Assembly: GCA_023678885.1 (NCBI GenBank)
Contig: CM042986.1
Location: 2,480,001-2,544,000, forward strand
DNA: 64,000 bases
Source of the DNA: Pogostemon cablin
Lineage: Eukaryota; Streptophyta; Magnoliopsida; Lamiales; Lamiaceae
Direction of reading: 5' to 3'
Position numbers and translations under genes: made by a program
Shown here: positions 62,792-64,000 of the stretch, piece by piece
Position numbering within the stretch: the first letter of the stretch is position 1
How the letters are laid out: every line of letters begins with the position of its first letter
The notes under the pieces: generated by a model
The model's database searches: none
The model's input: the letters and a program-made list of their open reading frames with translations, nothing else
What the model was told of the DNA's origin: nothing

Positions 62792-63736
62792 ATGATATAT
62801 TTCCTGAGAAAGATACTCTGCTCATCCCAAGCCAGCCCCCCAAACCACCACCCTCCATTTCCCTCCTCCCATCTCTCTCATCCCCACCCCCATCCATACC
62901 GCCGCCCCCTTCTCTCCACAATTCTGCAATGTACTGGGTCGATTCCGTCATTCTGGCGCAAAATTCCTCTGCCCACCGGCACTTCACCGGCTACGGGTCT
63001 GCTATGCCCTAGGGAGATTCCGTCTGCTCTGGCTGCGGAATTCCGGCGCCGGATTTATCAACCCACTGGCTCTACTTTCTATCGACCGTCAGCCGCGGTT
63101 CTGCACTACTTTCCTAAGGCTATACCCACCAGCAATCCACCACCGGGTTGCCGCTGTATAAATTGTCATACGGCTATCCTCTCTGCCGTTCGCGACCTTC
63201 CGGCCACACGGCCGCTGCTGTCTACCCTCAGAACCTACTGCAAACGAGGGTAACCCCCAGGGGACCCAAATCCGAAGGAGGAGGCTGGAGGGTCACCACC
63301 AGGGGACCCAAATCCGAAGGAGGAGGCGGGAGGGTCACCACCAGGGGATCCAGATCTGAAGGAGCCGGAAAAATCGGGTTACCAGAACTCCCGTGTGACG
63401 CTGCTCACTTTGCTTAACACTTCTACAACGCCAGAGACTCCTCCGACGCTTTACAGTTCCAAGAAGCCTAGAAACTTTAACAAAGCAGGTAAAGAATATC
63501 AAGAATTCTCTGCAATGTAGGAATACTTGAAAACTCCAGGGGTATACAGAGAGGCTTGCCGACCCCGGTTCCATGTTTGCTATTATTGTCTCAAAAAGCA
63601 TCTGAAAAAGCACCTGGCTGTGGAAGAAGTAACCAAGGATATCAAATACTGGCAGATCCCCAAGAATCATGGGAGATACTGTGGAAAAACCAGGCTACTT
63701 AGCCATATCTACAAGAAACTGCCCAGAGGTGGCTAA
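62792..63736 (+). pseudogene. Unrecognised gene or pseudogene with two in-frame stops
   Basis: A single reading frame runs for 315 codons from ATG 62792 (MIYFLRKILCSSQASPP) and is broken only by TAA at 63251-63253 and TAG at 63518-63520. Segments: an N-terminus resembling a mitochondrial or plastid presequence followed by a Pro/His-rich stretch; a GC-rich middle ending CKRG-stop; a three-unit repeat of PPGDPNPKEEAGGS; and a basic Cys/Lys/His-rich end (YREACRPRFHVCYYCLKKHL). After the frame's stop, another frame shows ICPFCGNLLEAGTFHIC, a zinc-ribbon-like pattern, suggesting a further frameshift. I cannot name the family. Continuity of frame and GC content across both stops argues for a formerly coding sequence. 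It may be a pseudogene, or a gene with real introns I cannot place. Confidence 0.5.
63254..63376 (+). repeat. In-frame minisatellite, 3 x 42 bp
   Basis: Three 42-bp units at 63254, 63296 and 63338. Each encodes PPGDPNPKEEAGGS (third copy diverged to PPGDPDLKEPEKS). Length and frame are preserved across the units, consistent with repeat expansion while the region was translated. Confidence 0.8.
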
Positions 63737-64000
63737 GCTTGTCAAGAAGCAGATCTGTCCTTTCTGTGGTAATCTCCTTGAAGCGGGTACCTTTCACATC
63801 TGCTCACCATCCCCCGTTCAAAAGCTATGGAGCAAATTCATGGAGTGATATTCCAGAAATGCCTTTCTTCCATGGCACTTCAGTCTGATATCACCCCACC
63901 CCTACGCACTACACATGTAACATGTTCATTCTGTCTGCTCATATTCATTCACATTTCAACCCACCCCTGCTGATGTTCCCATACACTACTAGTAAAATTG
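63737..64000. other. Window end
   Basis: Continuation of the 62.8-kb locus: the CPFCGNLLEAGTFHIC-like frame runs to a TGA at about 63848. The remaining 150 bases show nothing recognisable. Confidence 0.4.

Noticed and set aside
1..64000. CRISPR arrays, bacterial operons, phage or viral genes
   Set aside because: Direct repeats here are MITEs, LTRs or simple tandem repeats without regular unique spacers, and all genes are intron-containing plant genes.

Overview
The window looks like plant nuclear DNA, most likely from a eudicot. Every recognisable gene is a plant family member split by GT-AG introns. The spacers are very AT-rich, full of (AT)n microsatellites, MITEs and retrotransposon debris, and there are no operons. 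Nothing I can read fixes the species. All exon models were assembled by eye by joining conserved protein blocks at GT/AG sites with matching phase. They are internally consistent but not transcript-verified.

Six protein-coding genes are supported. In order: a nucleotidyltransferase of the Pol-beta/PAP-OAS1 superfamily on the minus strand (6826 down to about 139); a small secretory-pathway type I membrane protein on the plus strand (19871-23059); a MATE transporter of the DTX48-56 clade, plus (31083-35408, three exons, GC-rich); a Raf-like/HT1-like protein kinase, plus (41874-44429); a MACPF-domain cell-death regulator of the CAD1 type, plus (46503-50173); and an alpha-expansin, minus (52803-51856). 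A seventh locus (62792-63736) reads as one long frame with two in-frame stops and is treated as a pseudogene of unknown family. The genes look functionally independent. MATE, kinase and MACPF share a strand, but kilobases of spacer separate them.

The spacers hold the more unusual content. From 7603 to 9695 lies a non-autonomous Helitron with a textbook 3' hairpin. From 12555 to 17807 is a complete Copia-type LTR retrotransposon with a 5-bp target duplication, LTRs that appear identical, and a ruined coding interior. From 29928 to 30259 is a CACTA-type MITE. From 38104 to 39453 is a Pack-MULE: about 206-bp terminal inverted repeats and a near-perfect 10-bp target duplication flank a captured fragment of a SCARECROW-LIKE 23/SCARECROW type GRAS gene. 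From 60259 to 61034 is a 5'-truncated LINE fragment between perfect 15-bp target duplications. Several MITE families (Stowaway-like, Tourist-like and an unnamed inverted-repeat family) are present in multiple copies, along with seven (AT)n arrays of about 67-93 bp.

I found no CRISPR array, rRNA or convincing tRNA gene, and no bacterial or viral operon. The Pack-MULE is the best candidate for an undescribed entity. The Copia element, mobile despite dead coding capacity, is second.
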